Below are positions 27,238 through 57,997 of a DNA stretch of 64,000 nucleotides, piece by piece. Made by a program: the position numbers and the translations under genes. The number at the start of each line of letters is the position of its first letter. The first letter of the stretch is position 1. Location: NCBI GenBank assembly GCA_036365515.1, contig CM070874.1:91656342-91720341 (forward strand). Direction: 5' to 3'. This stretch comes from Torymus aiolomorphi (taxonomy: Eukaryota; Arthropoda; Insecta; Hymenoptera; Torymidae). The notes below the pieces were generated by a model that made no database searches, was not told the DNA's origin, and worked only from the letters and a program-made list of their open reading frames with translations.

Positions 27238-30200
27238 CCCATTGTTTTCGCTCGAGGCGCGCGCACGCTATCTCCTATCTTTTTTCCGCGTCGATGGGTG
27301 CCGCCGGCGCCGCCGACGCACAAGCGTATCTCGCGGCAACGGGCAGCGTGCACGCGCGTAAAAAAAGAAAAAAGAGGCCCGATAACAAACCTGCACGTAC
27401 TCGGGGAAATTTCGTGTGTGCGAGGCACGATCAAACGCGCGGGGGACGTACGCGCGATGGAAAGGGCACGAGCGTATGTTACACGCTATTTTTACGCGAT
27501 ACGGAGAGGTTTTTATTATGGGCTGAGGGGGGAGGTTTCGAGGAGTTTAATTAAAATCGCAGGGTCTGGTGAAAATGAGAGAAGTTCGAGGAGAAGGTGG
27601 AAATGGATTTTTGTTGAAGGTGCAGTGTGGGAGTATTTGTTTTTCGCAATTGTGTGCAGGTTAAATATTAGAGAGGTGGGCACGGTTTAATATTGGTATT
27701 AGAGAGATTGGATTACGTACAAGTTCGTTCTAATATTGTTAGACATTTAAATTGAAAAGGGAGCCAATTTCAACTGAAAAATTAAGTTATATTATGCTAC
27801 ACCCCGCTTACTCATTACTCATGCTTCCAAAAACAACTCTGCACCGTACAGTATGAGAATTGTAAAAATAGCAGACTAACTGTGTACCTCGCCGACGGAA
27901 GCTCCCATCCAACACCTCTTTTCCGCCGCACTTCTACACTCATTAACTCTGCGCTCTCCCACGTCAATCCACTGCAATTCATTAGAAGAAACGAACGAGT
28001 AACAGTGACGGCACACGCGCGTCCCTTTTATATATACACATGTACGTGTTTCCAGGGAGAGGCGAGGTGTCGATCCGGTCTGTTAACGAACAATGCCGAA
28101 TTGTGTGCTGAGCGCTGCGCAATTGCAGCCTCGCGAATAATTTCATTATTCTAAGTGAGCGCGTTCTCGTTTTTATGGTTGGACGTGTCCTTGAAAGATA
28201 GCGACAGTTTAAGGGTGGTGGGCGTGGTGGCGAGAGAAGGCGCAGGGTTGTCAAGGGAGCTAGGTTAGTGGAGCAATTAGTGTTTGATTGATTGATAATT
28301 CTGGAGAAAGTTGGTAATTCCTGCTCTTCGCATTTTTCATCGGCATTTGTTGTAGAATTTAATAATTATTATAGGTTTGAAGCTGTTTTGAAAGGAAACG
28401 GGAAAACAAGTTATTAGTTGATTGAATTTGTGCGACTTTGAGAATAGGTTTACCACATAAAATGGTTACATATTATGTATATGTACTGGTGCATTTGATT
28501 TACCCACGTAAATGAATATTTAACATTTGCAGGAATACTAAGCGAAATTTGGGTATTACGAAACAGACATTCACATAACTGAGCTGTAATTCAAATAATC
28601 GCTAGTACTTCAATGTTTTTTTAATAAAACATAAACCGTATCTATGATGCATGAATAGTTACTACAGATATTATACATAGCAAGCCAAAATTATTCGATA
28701 TTCTAACGCCACATGTATTTTCGATTTTTCACAACAACTAACTGTCAGTATCACTTTACAGAAGCCGCTGTATTTTTCAATTCAAAAATATAAACTCGTC
28801 GCACTGGATTAAAATAAACAATCCGCTGGAATAAAACATAAAAATCATGCATATAAGCCCTCGCAAAAAGCACGAGCTCGAAATTGAAAGCTACTATACG
28901 TACGTTTTCAATTTCGCGGGGCGTCGGGAAAGCGCTTTTTCACGGCGATGCGACATATATGTGAAATCGCACATCGATCATGAACACGGACGCGTCGTCG
29001 TCGTCGACGTCATCGTGGGTGTAGACGACGGTAGCGGCGACAGCCTTGACGTACAGACGTATAAACTGCAATAAAGCGGCTTTATAGATAATACATACAC
29101 ACACACACACCGCTCCGCGCACGCTCCGATTACGAGCCCGAATTTACGAGAGGGCAGCGCGCGGCTGCGTACATATGCCGGCTTCCGCATCGAGTCGCTC
29201 GGAAAACACCAGGGATGGCACTTTGCTATACAGCTCGATGATCTCTGCGAGTGCTTTTACGTGCCGAGTGTAATCGGTCGAGAGTCAAGGGTCCATTTTG
29301 GGAAAATTCCAAGAGACGTCGAGTGTTTCTATGTAGGCTAATCCGTGTGTTGTTCTTCGAGTTGAGGGAGGAAGGGGTAGTTTTGATTTTGTAACACCGG
29401 CTGCAGGGATTCGGTTATGAGTTTGTTGTCTCGTAAAGACGGAGGGTCGTAGCACGGTGGGGAAGGCCGTAAATATAAAGGGCTCGGGATTGAGTAGCTA
29501 TCGGGAAATATTCCGTGAGCCTGTGAGCCGTATCACGGGAGGGGCTTTATGTGTACTAAAAGTCGGTAAATCGTAGCAGGCCCAGACAGAGAACAGGAGC
29601 AGAAATTTATCTCGCCGTGAAATATTTTTCGACAGCCCGCCTCGACCTTTTCTTTCTTGACAACTGTCAAGCTGTAAAAAGAGACGTCGATGGAGATGCA
29701 TTTTATTGGTTTTTAGTCGACTTGAGTTGGGGCATTTGAGAAGTTGCACTTGTCAATTCTATAATTTATATAGATTAAATGATTCTACAGTAAATTAAGG
29801 GCAGTTTATGTTGGTCTTTTTCTGAATCGAGAGCTACTCTCTGTAAACCAAATAAATTATTTTGTGTCAAGAATTTGATTAGAAGGAGTCAGCGTTCTAT
29901 TGGAATTAATTATCGAACATGTCCTATAATTCTAAAATAGCTAGAATATTGTTGCAGGCTTATTAATAAACGATTTCCTGTATATACTCCACCACTACAA
30001 CTTACTTATTCAACACATTCTAAATCCTACTGTATATATAACAGACAGCTTAAACTACTAATCCTATGGCCCTTACGACTTGTGAAAACACTCCCTATAT
30101 ACTGCATTATCCTATAACTCTCATAAATTAACTAGCTTATTTTCCAATTCAAAATTCTTCTCGGCCGAGAACTCGCGTGTGTACACACACAGACACACAT

Positions 30201-30497
30201 ACACAACTTCCCCTACAACGAAGGGCCGGCTCCTACCGTGCATCGAAAAAGCACTGGATTAACTCTCTCCACGCACTTTCGAGTACATGCTGCACTCACT
30301 TGAATTCCGCGGCACTCAGCCTCCCGTTAACATCATCGCTGCACGCGCGGTCTATATCGATCCGCCGCTGAAAGAAACGCAAGTACAGCTCTATATCTAT
30401 ACACGCTCAGTCTACGAATTTTCCTGCACGCGCGCGCGTCGATCTTCGCCTATTGTCTTTTATATCGTGCCGCTGAAGCCCCGGGAATAAAGTCGAG

Positions 30498-30502
<5 letters not shown>

Positions 30503-30534
<32 letters not shown>
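30503..30534 (+). repeat. (GA)n short microsatellite
   Basis: 32-bp GA run within a GC-rich block (30170-30850). Confidence 0.9.
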
Positions 30535-30538
<4 letters not shown>

Positions 30539-31410
30539 TTGCCGCGGCGTAAATTGAGATCGGCCGCGGATGAAACGGCTTTTCCATGGGCGCAGAGCAG
30601 AGCAGGAATTTACGAGGGGCTTTTTCGCGCGCGTATACAGCACGCTGAGTTATATACAATATGCTCGGAGGGCGCGTGTGAGGCTTAATTTTCGGGGCCG
30701 GGAACGAGGAACGGTTGTAAATATACGCCGGGGTGATTGGTGTTTATTGGCGGTGCGCGCGCCGGTGGATTTTTTCCCCCGTCCGCGTTGTCGCGATGCG
30801 TCGGTATATGTCCCCTGGAAGTGCGATCGGGGGTTGAGTCTTTTATAGTGGTGATTTAATCGAGTGCAGCTTTGTTGTCGGAGGATGTTTTCAGGAAATT
30901 TAGTCGACGCGAACACTGGGCGGGATTAGTCGGAATTGCAATCTAAAAGCCTTTTCTTTCAAAATATTTACTAATGGAAGAATAATCTTTTAAGCATAAT
31001 GAAAGATTTTTGGTTCAAGAAAAGTAGTTTTCTGGTACAAAAAAAAAAAATTTTAATAAAACGTTCTTGTTTTTTTTATTAATATGCAATACTTTTACGT
31101 ACATACATTACAATACTTATTATAATATTATAAAAATGTTGAAAAATAAATTATCCATAAACACCTTATCATGGCATAAAACCATCCACCTTATATTTTC
31201 CAGGCTACAATACATTAAGAGGCGCATAAAGCACCCTGCGACCTGCGCATAAAATATATTCAAATGCACATTACGACGTCTAGGTATACGGAGCTCAAAG
31301 CGCCACCTCGCGCACTAATTCCCCCTTGTCCCTCTAATATGGATATGTATAATAGTATACGTGCAAAAGAAGGCCACCTCTAACCCGCACTCTCATGTCT
31401 TCTGTTCCAG

Positions 31411-50033
<18,623 letters not shown>

Positions 50034-50637
50034 GGGTACCTCAACGTGCTGAGAAAGGGCCTGCTCATACAGCAGGAGCTCATCAATTTGCCGCTCATGC
50101 AGCAGGTCAGTTTATATACATATATACAGCCGGTTGACATTTACACTACCCCATTATTAGTATTTCCACCTTTGAGGGAAATACTGCCGGCGGATCTACG
50201 TAGCAAATGAAACGATATTTATTTTAGAGCGGAAACGTTAAAGATATGAAGACCGTGGAAGGAAATTTACGCCGCATTTGTGTAAATCCACTTCGTGAAT
50301 TATGCATGTCGCTCCGTGAAAGTCAAATCATGGGGGTCATTTCGTCAACTCGACTCACCAAAGTCTAACGAACTCGGATCGCTGTTCATTTAGCTGTACA
50401 CTTTGAACATTGATACTTTTTGTTGAACATTCGACGAATCAGTCTCACTTTATTTTCTCGCGTTATTAATTCTAATACGGCCAATTTTTTCTTTAAGTTC
50501 TTAGCCAACTGATTAATTTTTGAAAATTTAATTAAATGTTACAGGGTCACGAGCGCTTCAAGGATATCGGCGATCTGATCCAGGTGCAAACGCTCGAGAG
50601 GATAGTCGAGGAGAACGTGGCCGATGTCTGCGCCTAG
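50034..50637 (+). CDS. Trim9: Possible in-frame C-terminal extension of TRIM9 beyond a TAG stop (exon parts 50034-50105 and 50545-50637)
   Basis: Seen: after the TAG, the same frame continues for 24 sense codons (GYLNVLRKGLLIQQELINLP, then LMQQ). It reaches a consensus donor in phase 0, resumes after TTACAG at 50545 in the same phase, and runs 30 codons (GHERFKDIGDLIQVQTLERI to ADVCA) to TAG at 50635-50637. Third positions are strongly G/C, as in the preceding exons and unlike the flanking AT-rich DNA. The peptide is rich in Leu, Ile, Gln and Glu and looks helical. Inference: it is protein-coding and reached by stop readthrough, by A-to-I editing of UAG to UIG (Trp), or by unannotated splicing; or the TAG is a sequence error. 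I do not recognise the extension as a known domain. Confidence 0.55.
50106..50544 (+). other. Intron located just downstream of the TRIM9 stop codon
   Basis: 439 bp of AT-rich DNA with GTCAGT donor and TTACAG acceptor joins two coding-like segments in the same phase. Its donor lies 72 nt after the TAG, so if that TAG terminates translation this is a 3' UTR intron. Confidence 0.6.
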
Positions 50638-50799
50638 GCTCTATTTTTATTTTCTTATTTTAAACTGGAGTAACTATATTATTATGAATTTACTTTAGAT
50701 GACTTTATTTTTTACACGAAACGACATGTCCCTGCGTGTATAATGCAAGATTATTGAATGCCATATTATTATTATTAGTTAGATCATTAACAATACCGT

Positions 50800-50805
50800 A
50801 ATAAA
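50800..50805 (+). promoter_or_regulatory. Candidate polyadenylation signal for TRIM9
   Basis: Canonical AATAAA hexamer, 163 bp beyond the second in-frame TAG and 767 bp beyond the first. It is the first such hexamer noticed downstream of the gene. Confidence 0.4.
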
Positions 50806-52361
50806 GTGACCGATAACACGTTAAAGAGAATAACTTGAACAGAGAAAAAGATGTTGTTTATTGAATGAATTTTGTTTTTGTATCCATGGTTATTATTTGA
50901 AGGTAATTTTTGTTTGGTTCTAAGAAAATGTTACAGAGCACATGTACGATAGTGATTAAAAAATCTTTTTCTCTGTACAGTTGACTTAACTTTAAACAAC
51001 TGTAAAGTACTTAGAGGTTTTTTGTTAAACTGAAATTCCGATCTACGATTGTTTGCTTAAAAGTATTATTTATTTGATAAATACGAATGCGAGGCGAAAT
51101 ATACCGGGGGCGCGATCCATGATGTTTCGAGCTTTTCCACTGCGTTTGCAAATACTTAGTATAAACGCGCGACGTCGCGTGCGTCGTTAAAAAGAGAAGA
51201 CTGTACGAGTACATAATATAAATATAAATATTTGCGCAGCAGTCGCGTGCGTTCGAACAATAATTGAAAAAGGAGCTTCGTTACTAAATATCCGAGTTAC
51301 TCTAAACTGCATCATATCGATCGTCTTTAGTGTCATAATTACGTCGTAAGCGTGTATACATTTTCTATCTGCGACTTCGGTGTTTCTTCCGGAAAATGAA
51401 TTGTAACAAAATCTGCCTTCATGAAACCAAGTTAAAATGAAAGAAAGTTACGTTTCTTAAAATAAACCGGTAAAAGAAAGCTACTTCTGTTTTGCTTGCG
51501 GGTAAAATAAGTGGCAAAGATAGCCAATGTATTTGTATATTTCAATGTAATTGCAGTGTAAGAGTTATCAGAACTTTTTATCGATGAAAAAGATGATTTT
51601 CCAGATGACGTTTTGCTATTTAAAGATATAAGAAGAAGCTTATTTGTAGTGTAGCTGTGTTAGTTCTGACTCAAAACGACATTCTTTGCAGATTTTGCGC
51701 TATTCTAAATATTGCGCATATAAGCATAGTATCATTCTAAGTCAGAATCCACATAAATACACTGCTCTTATTATAGAGAATGTTTGCTAAGGAAATGAAT
51801 GTCACTCGTCTTACATATACGAATGTTTTCGTAAGAGAAACGAAATTTATACAAGACTTATACTATATATAGAACTTAAGTGTACCGATCGTTCGAGACC
51901 GACTACTAAACTCAACGTGTAATATAAAAGAGAAGCCTATGAATTTTGTAGGATTAGTAATTTTTAAGCATGAAAACTGATCAAAAATACTTATCGATTT
52001 GAGTTAAAATCAGTTTGTGTTTGCTAATTAACATATGATTTAAATTTTTAAGGGGCAGCTATGATCACATCGTCTACATGAAATATATATGTATTAAATA
52101 GCGATTATTTCTGTCATGTATATGTAATTAAACATTCTGCGGACTATATCATTTTCAGATTATATTCAATTATGAAATTTGTAAAACAAATTTAGTCGAT
52201 AAATAGGATGATTAAATTTATTTAAAAATTTAATATATTTGAATCAAAAATACAAATGAGTATATCAAGATAAAATTTATTGTTTTGGATTTAATATATA
52301 AATGAATTGGTTTTTCTATTTATGAAAAATAAAATGAAATGTTTATAGATCGTATTTACTA

Positions 52362-52474
<113 letters not shown>

Positions 52475-54954
52475 ATTTTTTTTAATAGAATGTTTTAAAC
52501 GTGTAAAACGAGTAAAACTTTTTTATAAATGTTAAACTTTTTGTAATTTATTTCGAAACAAGTAAAATAAAATTCATTTCTAAGCTAGATAATTAAAAAT
52601 ACTCAAAAATGGACCCTCAGAAAATGATCCAAGCACAAAGCGTAGAAACTTGCGAGTCGAATCGCCAGCCGAACCACTTTGAAGAAGAATGTTTATACAC
52701 CTAAGTATTCAGCAACATTTGTGGGTTGTAACAACAGCTAATATCTGAGACTTTTCAATAAAAATATCCCTATGAAAATGGAAACAGCCGCTGTATAATT
52801 TTCCCATCTCCATTACTGTCAAACTGCATTCAGAAATAAAAGGAAACAGAGAGTCCCTCCTTACACGTATACACACATATCATAAAATCAGGATCTCTCC
52901 GAGCATGAGCACATAGTAGACCCTGAGAGAGCGTACGGAAGAGCAGAGAAGAGAAGGAAAGAAAGCGAATCCCCACATTCTCATTTTCATACTCGCGTAT
53001 AATATTGCACACGCGCGCTTAGAGGAGAGTCTATCTCTCTCTCCCTCTCCCTGGTTCTCACTCACTCTACACGGACACGAGTCGCGCGTCTCGCCTTACA
53101 TGCTGAATGAGCTCGCGGCGGTGCGCTCCAAAGTCTGGCCGTGACGCGTGTCTCTCGCGGAGAATATCGGAGTAGTACAGAGGGAAGGACAGTCGTCGAG
53201 AGAATACAGAGAGAGAAAGGAGGAAGGAAGAGCGAGTAGAGAGCAAAGAGAGCCCGCGGCGCTCTTTGTGCGTATACGCGCCGTACGCGCGTGTTCCGAG
53301 CGTGAGATGCACGTAGTGTCCGAGAGAGAAGAGAAGGGGAAGGACGAGGGCAGCGACTGCTTTTATTGTACATAGCTGTACATACGCAAGAGAAAGAGCG
53401 AGCCGTGTATCGATTGTATGGGTCTCCCGTACATAGTGGGAAGACGTTGTCTAGTGTAACGTTCACCAGCATACGTATATATGTATCGGACCAATAAAAT
53501 GTACATATATATTATATATTCTGTGTATATAGACAAGTGAAAATAGAAAGGAAGAGGCGTTGTTGTGTTCGCCGTCTCTTCTGCAGCGACGCACGATTCC
53601 TACATCAGTTTCTTGGCTATTGCTCGCTAGCGACCCTCGATTACACGCTCGTACTTCAGGCTTTTGTCTATGAGACAAGGCGCTTTATGTTCGTTGCCTC
53701 GCCGCTGCCCCCGCCACCACCAGCGCCGCTCTTCCTGCGTTGCCCTCAGTCCTCCGTCTGGCTCTTATCGGTTTCATTGTTGTTTTGTTTGTGCATTATC
53801 TTCACCCTCAGTTGAGTTTAATTGGTAGCAGTTCTTCATTGTTTTTGCCCGATTCTGGGAATTTAGAGAATGTGCTTCTTAGTTATTATGGCGAGATGTA
53901 GCGAATTATTTTGGAGCAATTTGTCTTATAAGGTTAAAATTTGAAAATTTTGAAATTTTGAAATTATTTTTTTCAAAAAAAAAATGTGAAAATTTCAGTG
54001 TGGCTAATATATAAGAAGATTTTGATGAATTTTAAAACGGTTAAGTAATAATTTTAATATTTTACTAAATTATGGAGTTTTTTCCACTTTTTAAGATTTC
54101 AAGAAATACGTTAGTTGATAGTAAAAATATTTTAATTATTTACAATTTTTACTATATATCATAAAAATAAAAATTTTCAATAATATACGATTCATATGGG
54201 TTACACCGCTCTGAAAGTGTTGCGTTTTGATAAGGGCCACTGAAAAATTATTTGTTATTTTCATATTACTGTAGGCATTGTAGAAAATAAAAAATTTTTA
54301 ATGTGGATTATGATATTTTCTCAGACCTATTTTTTAGTGTATTTTTTAAATTACAACTTAACGTTGCGGTATAGTCATGAAGATTGTCTTATATAACGTT
54401 CACCTCAATGAGTGTTGATAACTTTATGAAAGATTTATGAATAAAAGAAGTTTTCATTTCCTTTTCGTAAATTTTAATAATAATTTTTAAGGACTTTTCA
54501 TGAGAGTTCTTTTATTCTTTCTATTATTTAAAGACCACGATTCTTAACATTGTTTTTTTTTATAATACTGAGGCAAGCGAATATCAAAGGTAAGTGAGTT
54601 CTTTATTTATTAATTTTAAGCCCCGCAGAAATATCTAATAGTATGACTATTCGTATATCAAAGCCTTTCTTCCTCACAATGAATTCGATTAATGAAAACA
54701 AACTCAAGACATTTCTCCTCGAAAAGACGCACTCAAGAACCGAGCTCTGGAGAAAAAAGAATAGTCTAACGCAACGAAAGCAGCGCAAAGTACAAATTCC
54801 CGACCACGATAATCTCATTAACGAGCAAGCGCACGGTGAAATTCAAAAGCTCGCTTCTTCCCTCGGAACATCTCCTCTCCTCTCCCTGCTAGCAAATCCG
54901 ACTAGCGAAAAAGAAAGCGAGGCGAAGATGAAAAAAAAGCAAAACACGACAGAA

Positions 54955-55280
<326 letters not shown>

Positions 55281-55669
55281 GCTTCTTTTTCTTCAATTAC
55301 GCGTCAACCCTCGCGCGAGCGTGCTGGAGCGAAATTAAGTTGAGCACGCGTGTGCGCGTGTGCCCTAGGAAAAGGAAGTCGCGGGAGAGGAGGCTCCTTT
55401 CTCTCTCCCCTCATAATCGCGACGACGCGCTGGCGACGGCGACGTTCGGCTCCATTAGAGAAGGAGCCGTTTGATTCTTGCACCCTCCCGAGGAAAACGC
55501 GGAGGAGCCGAATTCGCTTCGGGGAAGATGCGGTTAGCGATCGCAGAACCTTTGAGGGGAAATTTTCGGCGCCAATAGAGCTTTTTCGGATTGAACGAGA
55601 TTCTAGCGAGGGTCGGAACAAGGTCTGCCCGCGTCGAAAATAGATATTATTTTCGTTGAAATGCTTATG

Positions 55670-55822
55670 GAAGAAAATGACTAAAACTGTGAAAATCGAT
55701 GTAAAGGAAAAGAAAACAACTTAGGAACATATAATGTAGCTAATAAGGAAGAAAATTACTAAAACTGTGAAAATCGATATAAATGACAAAAAGAACTTAG
55801 GAGCATATAATGTAGTTAGTAA
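55670..55822 (+). repeat. Two-copy tandem duplication, unit about 78 bp
   Basis: The segments beginning at 55670 and 55748 both read GAAGAAAATNACTAAAACTG, then GTGAAAATCGAT, AACTTAGGA and CATATAATGTAG. They differ by a few substitutions and small gaps. The pair lies 150 bp upstream of the second IR start codon. Confidence 0.85.
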
Positions 55823-55970
55823 TAATGAATGATTGGCATACTAAAAAATCGTCGGTAAAATTAGGTTAGTAAATCGATTGCACAAGCTTTTATAGAATAT
55901 TACTTTGTAAAAATCCATTTTCAGTTAAAACGAATGTGTAGTACAATATGGTACCTCCACCGCCAACAAA

Positions 55971-56087
55971 ATGCGTTCTATGCAGTTCTTTATTTGTATT
56001 TTAAAAATATTTATTGTTCACTGTATCGGTTTGAAAAATGATTTATTACCAATAACGTCTAATCTGGATCTAATCTCGCATGCGACC
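55971..56087 (+). CDS. IR exon 1: signal peptide
   Basis: 39 codons from ATG at 55971 to ACC|GTAAGT. The hydrophobic FFICILKIFIVHCIG core fits a signal peptide. A second ATG three codons in is an alternative start. The next exon continues in phase 0. Confidence 0.75.
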
Positions 56088-57997
56088 GTAAGTTTAATCG
56101 TTTTTTACTACATCATTTTTTAACATTAATCTTATTTTCTATTTAAAGGAAAAAATTGTTCGAGACTGTTTCAAAGAGACAAGCAAGATCGCTATCGTTT
56201 TCAGTAACACGAGTACAGATGGTTTTTTCATAAAAAGTTTATTATCCTCTTCATGCATACCTGTATATTTGTTTGAATCAATGGAAAGCTCTGTTTTAAG
56301 TAAAAACAATCGTTTTTGGCCAGTTTTTAAATTGAATGAAACAATTATTAGCCAAAAAAATTGCCCGACCTCTTTCGTTGTTATAGAAACAATGAATGTT
56401 AACATATTTACGATGGTACTACATGGAATAAGAAATTCTATTTGGTGGAATCATGCAGCTTATTATCTGGTAGTTAATAGAAACTCAGAACCTAGTTGTC
56501 AAATGGCAGCTACTTTTTTAAACATTTTGTGGAGTTACAATATCGTATCAGGTTTATATTTATGTAAAGAAGAAAACAGTCACATTGCAGTTTATACTTT
56601 TAATCCTTATTCAAACATAGCTCCAAAATTTTGGACTGAAGTACCGATTGCTCTTTTTAATAGCGAACATTGGACATTATTCCATCATCCGTTAAAAAAT
56701 GGTCTTAACATGTTAAATAGTTTTGGTACGTATTATAAATATTTCATAAGATACAATTTAGTATATTGAAAATGCATTGAATTTTAGGAACAACAGATCA
56801 TTCTTTCTGCAGTAATCTATATTTTGACAAAACTAGAAACCTAAATGGTTTTAATTTGAAAGTAACTCTACATAAAAATGAATATAATTTTCGTTACGAT
56901 GAAACGAAAAAAGGTTTCGAAAGATGCACAGCGCGCAATTTCATAATTCCATGTACAATACTCGAACAAATAAATGCTACAATTACTGTAAAACTATCTA
57001 ATCAGATAGGTGGTATTGATGACGACATTCAACCTCAAGGAACAATAAGAGACGTATTATTTAATGTAGTTGATGTTAACTTGAATCATGTATATTTACG
57101 TGATTACTGGAAAGTACAAGCATACCCTTTCATCAGTGGTAGGATAAAAATCGTTTCTTTGAAGGCCCCGAAAGACTACATTAAGAACTTCTTAACCGCC
57201 TTTACCCTCCAAGTCTCGTCCTTTTACATTGCAACTTCCTTCGCATGTATAATTGCTCTGAAGTACATTACAAAACAATCACTATACTCTTGGCTGTATT
57301 GAACTTTATTCGACTATCAGGGAATTTGCCTCTTGAAATAATAACAACTGGTAGCGGTCTAAGGATTTTCCTTATAGTACTTAGTATCGCATCGTTTGCC
57401 ATAAACTTATGCCTTCACAGTCTTTTAAGAGCTATGCAAACGGCACCCGACATGAAATCATCAATAGATACGCTTGAGGAGCTAATTCAATCCAACTTGA
57501 CTATTGTCGGTCCAGCGAGTTACAAAGACATGCTGGCACAGGATGATATTCGAAACCGTTACCACATTGATTCGGAAATTATTAGTCGATGTTTGGACAT
57601 GATTTTGAAGGGCAAACGAGTGGCTTGTTTAGGCTCGGAATCGGTTTTAGGATATTATCTTCCGACAAACGATAGTATTCATAAGTCCAGAAACAATTTG
57701 TTGGAGAGAAGTAGTACGTATACTCTGGCTTACGATTCGCCGCTCCTTGGTACGTTCAGCTGGGTTTTATCGAAGATGAGCGAAGGAGGTCTAATTAAAT
57801 TGTTTTACGCTCGTGAGCAACGATACATAAAGTCGAATGTCCATCATGGCGAATCAAGCATACATACAGTAAAAAACCTCGATATTGGTTATTTTTTCAA
57901 TTATTTTCTAATTATGGTCGGAAGTTGGGTGTTTGGCATTCTAACATTCTTACTAGAGATTGCTATTCATACCGGATTAAAATTGTTGCATAAATAG
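55971..57997 (+). CDS. Divergent ionotropic receptor (IR), three exons, one apparent frameshift
   Basis: Exons are 55971-56087, 56149-56725 and 56788-57997, joined in phases 0 and 1 across 61- and 62-bp GT-AG introns. The ATG at 55971 opens a signal peptide (MRSMQFFICILKIFIVHCIG). An amino-terminal domain follows (EKIVRDCFKETSKIAIVFSN, then SIWWNHAAYYLVVNRN). Next are a ligand-binding lobe, TM1 (about residues 366-389, TAFTLQVSSFYIATSFACII), TM2 (about 423-445, LRIFLIVLSIASFAINLCL), an S2 lobe and TM3 (about 600-628, YFLIMVGSWVFGILTFLLEI). Total is about 634 residues, normal for IRs. At about 57293 the frame changes: one base is missing between YSW and VLNFIRLSGNLP. This is either a sequence error or a recent null allele. 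IRs are membrane cation channels of chemosensory, thermosensory or hygrosensory neurons. The ligand cannot be inferred, and orthology is not assigned. Confidence 0.85.
56149..56725 (+). CDS. IR exon 2: amino-terminal domain
   Basis: 577 bp after TTTAAAG, ending TTTG|GTACGT in phase 1. It encodes an alternating hydrophobic/polar domain with IPVYLFESMESS, SFVVIETMNVNIF and WWNHAAYYLVV strands, as in IR N-terminal regions. It contains the GxYLCKEEN segment and ends HHPLKNGLNMLNSFG. Confidence 0.82.
56788..57997 (+). CDS. IR exon 3: ligand-binding lobes and channel domain, with frameshift near 57293
   Basis: It starts after ATTTTAG and completes a glycine codon. The first frame (to the TGA at 57300-57302) carries the S1 lobe and TM1. 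The second frame (readable from 57245, biologically from about 57294) carries the pore segment AVLNFIRLSGNLPLEI, TM2, S2 (from DTLEELIQSNLTIVGPASYK to SKMSEGGLIKLFYAREQRY) and TM3, ending LLHK. Both frames are long and IR-like, so they belong to one protein. Confidence 0.85.
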
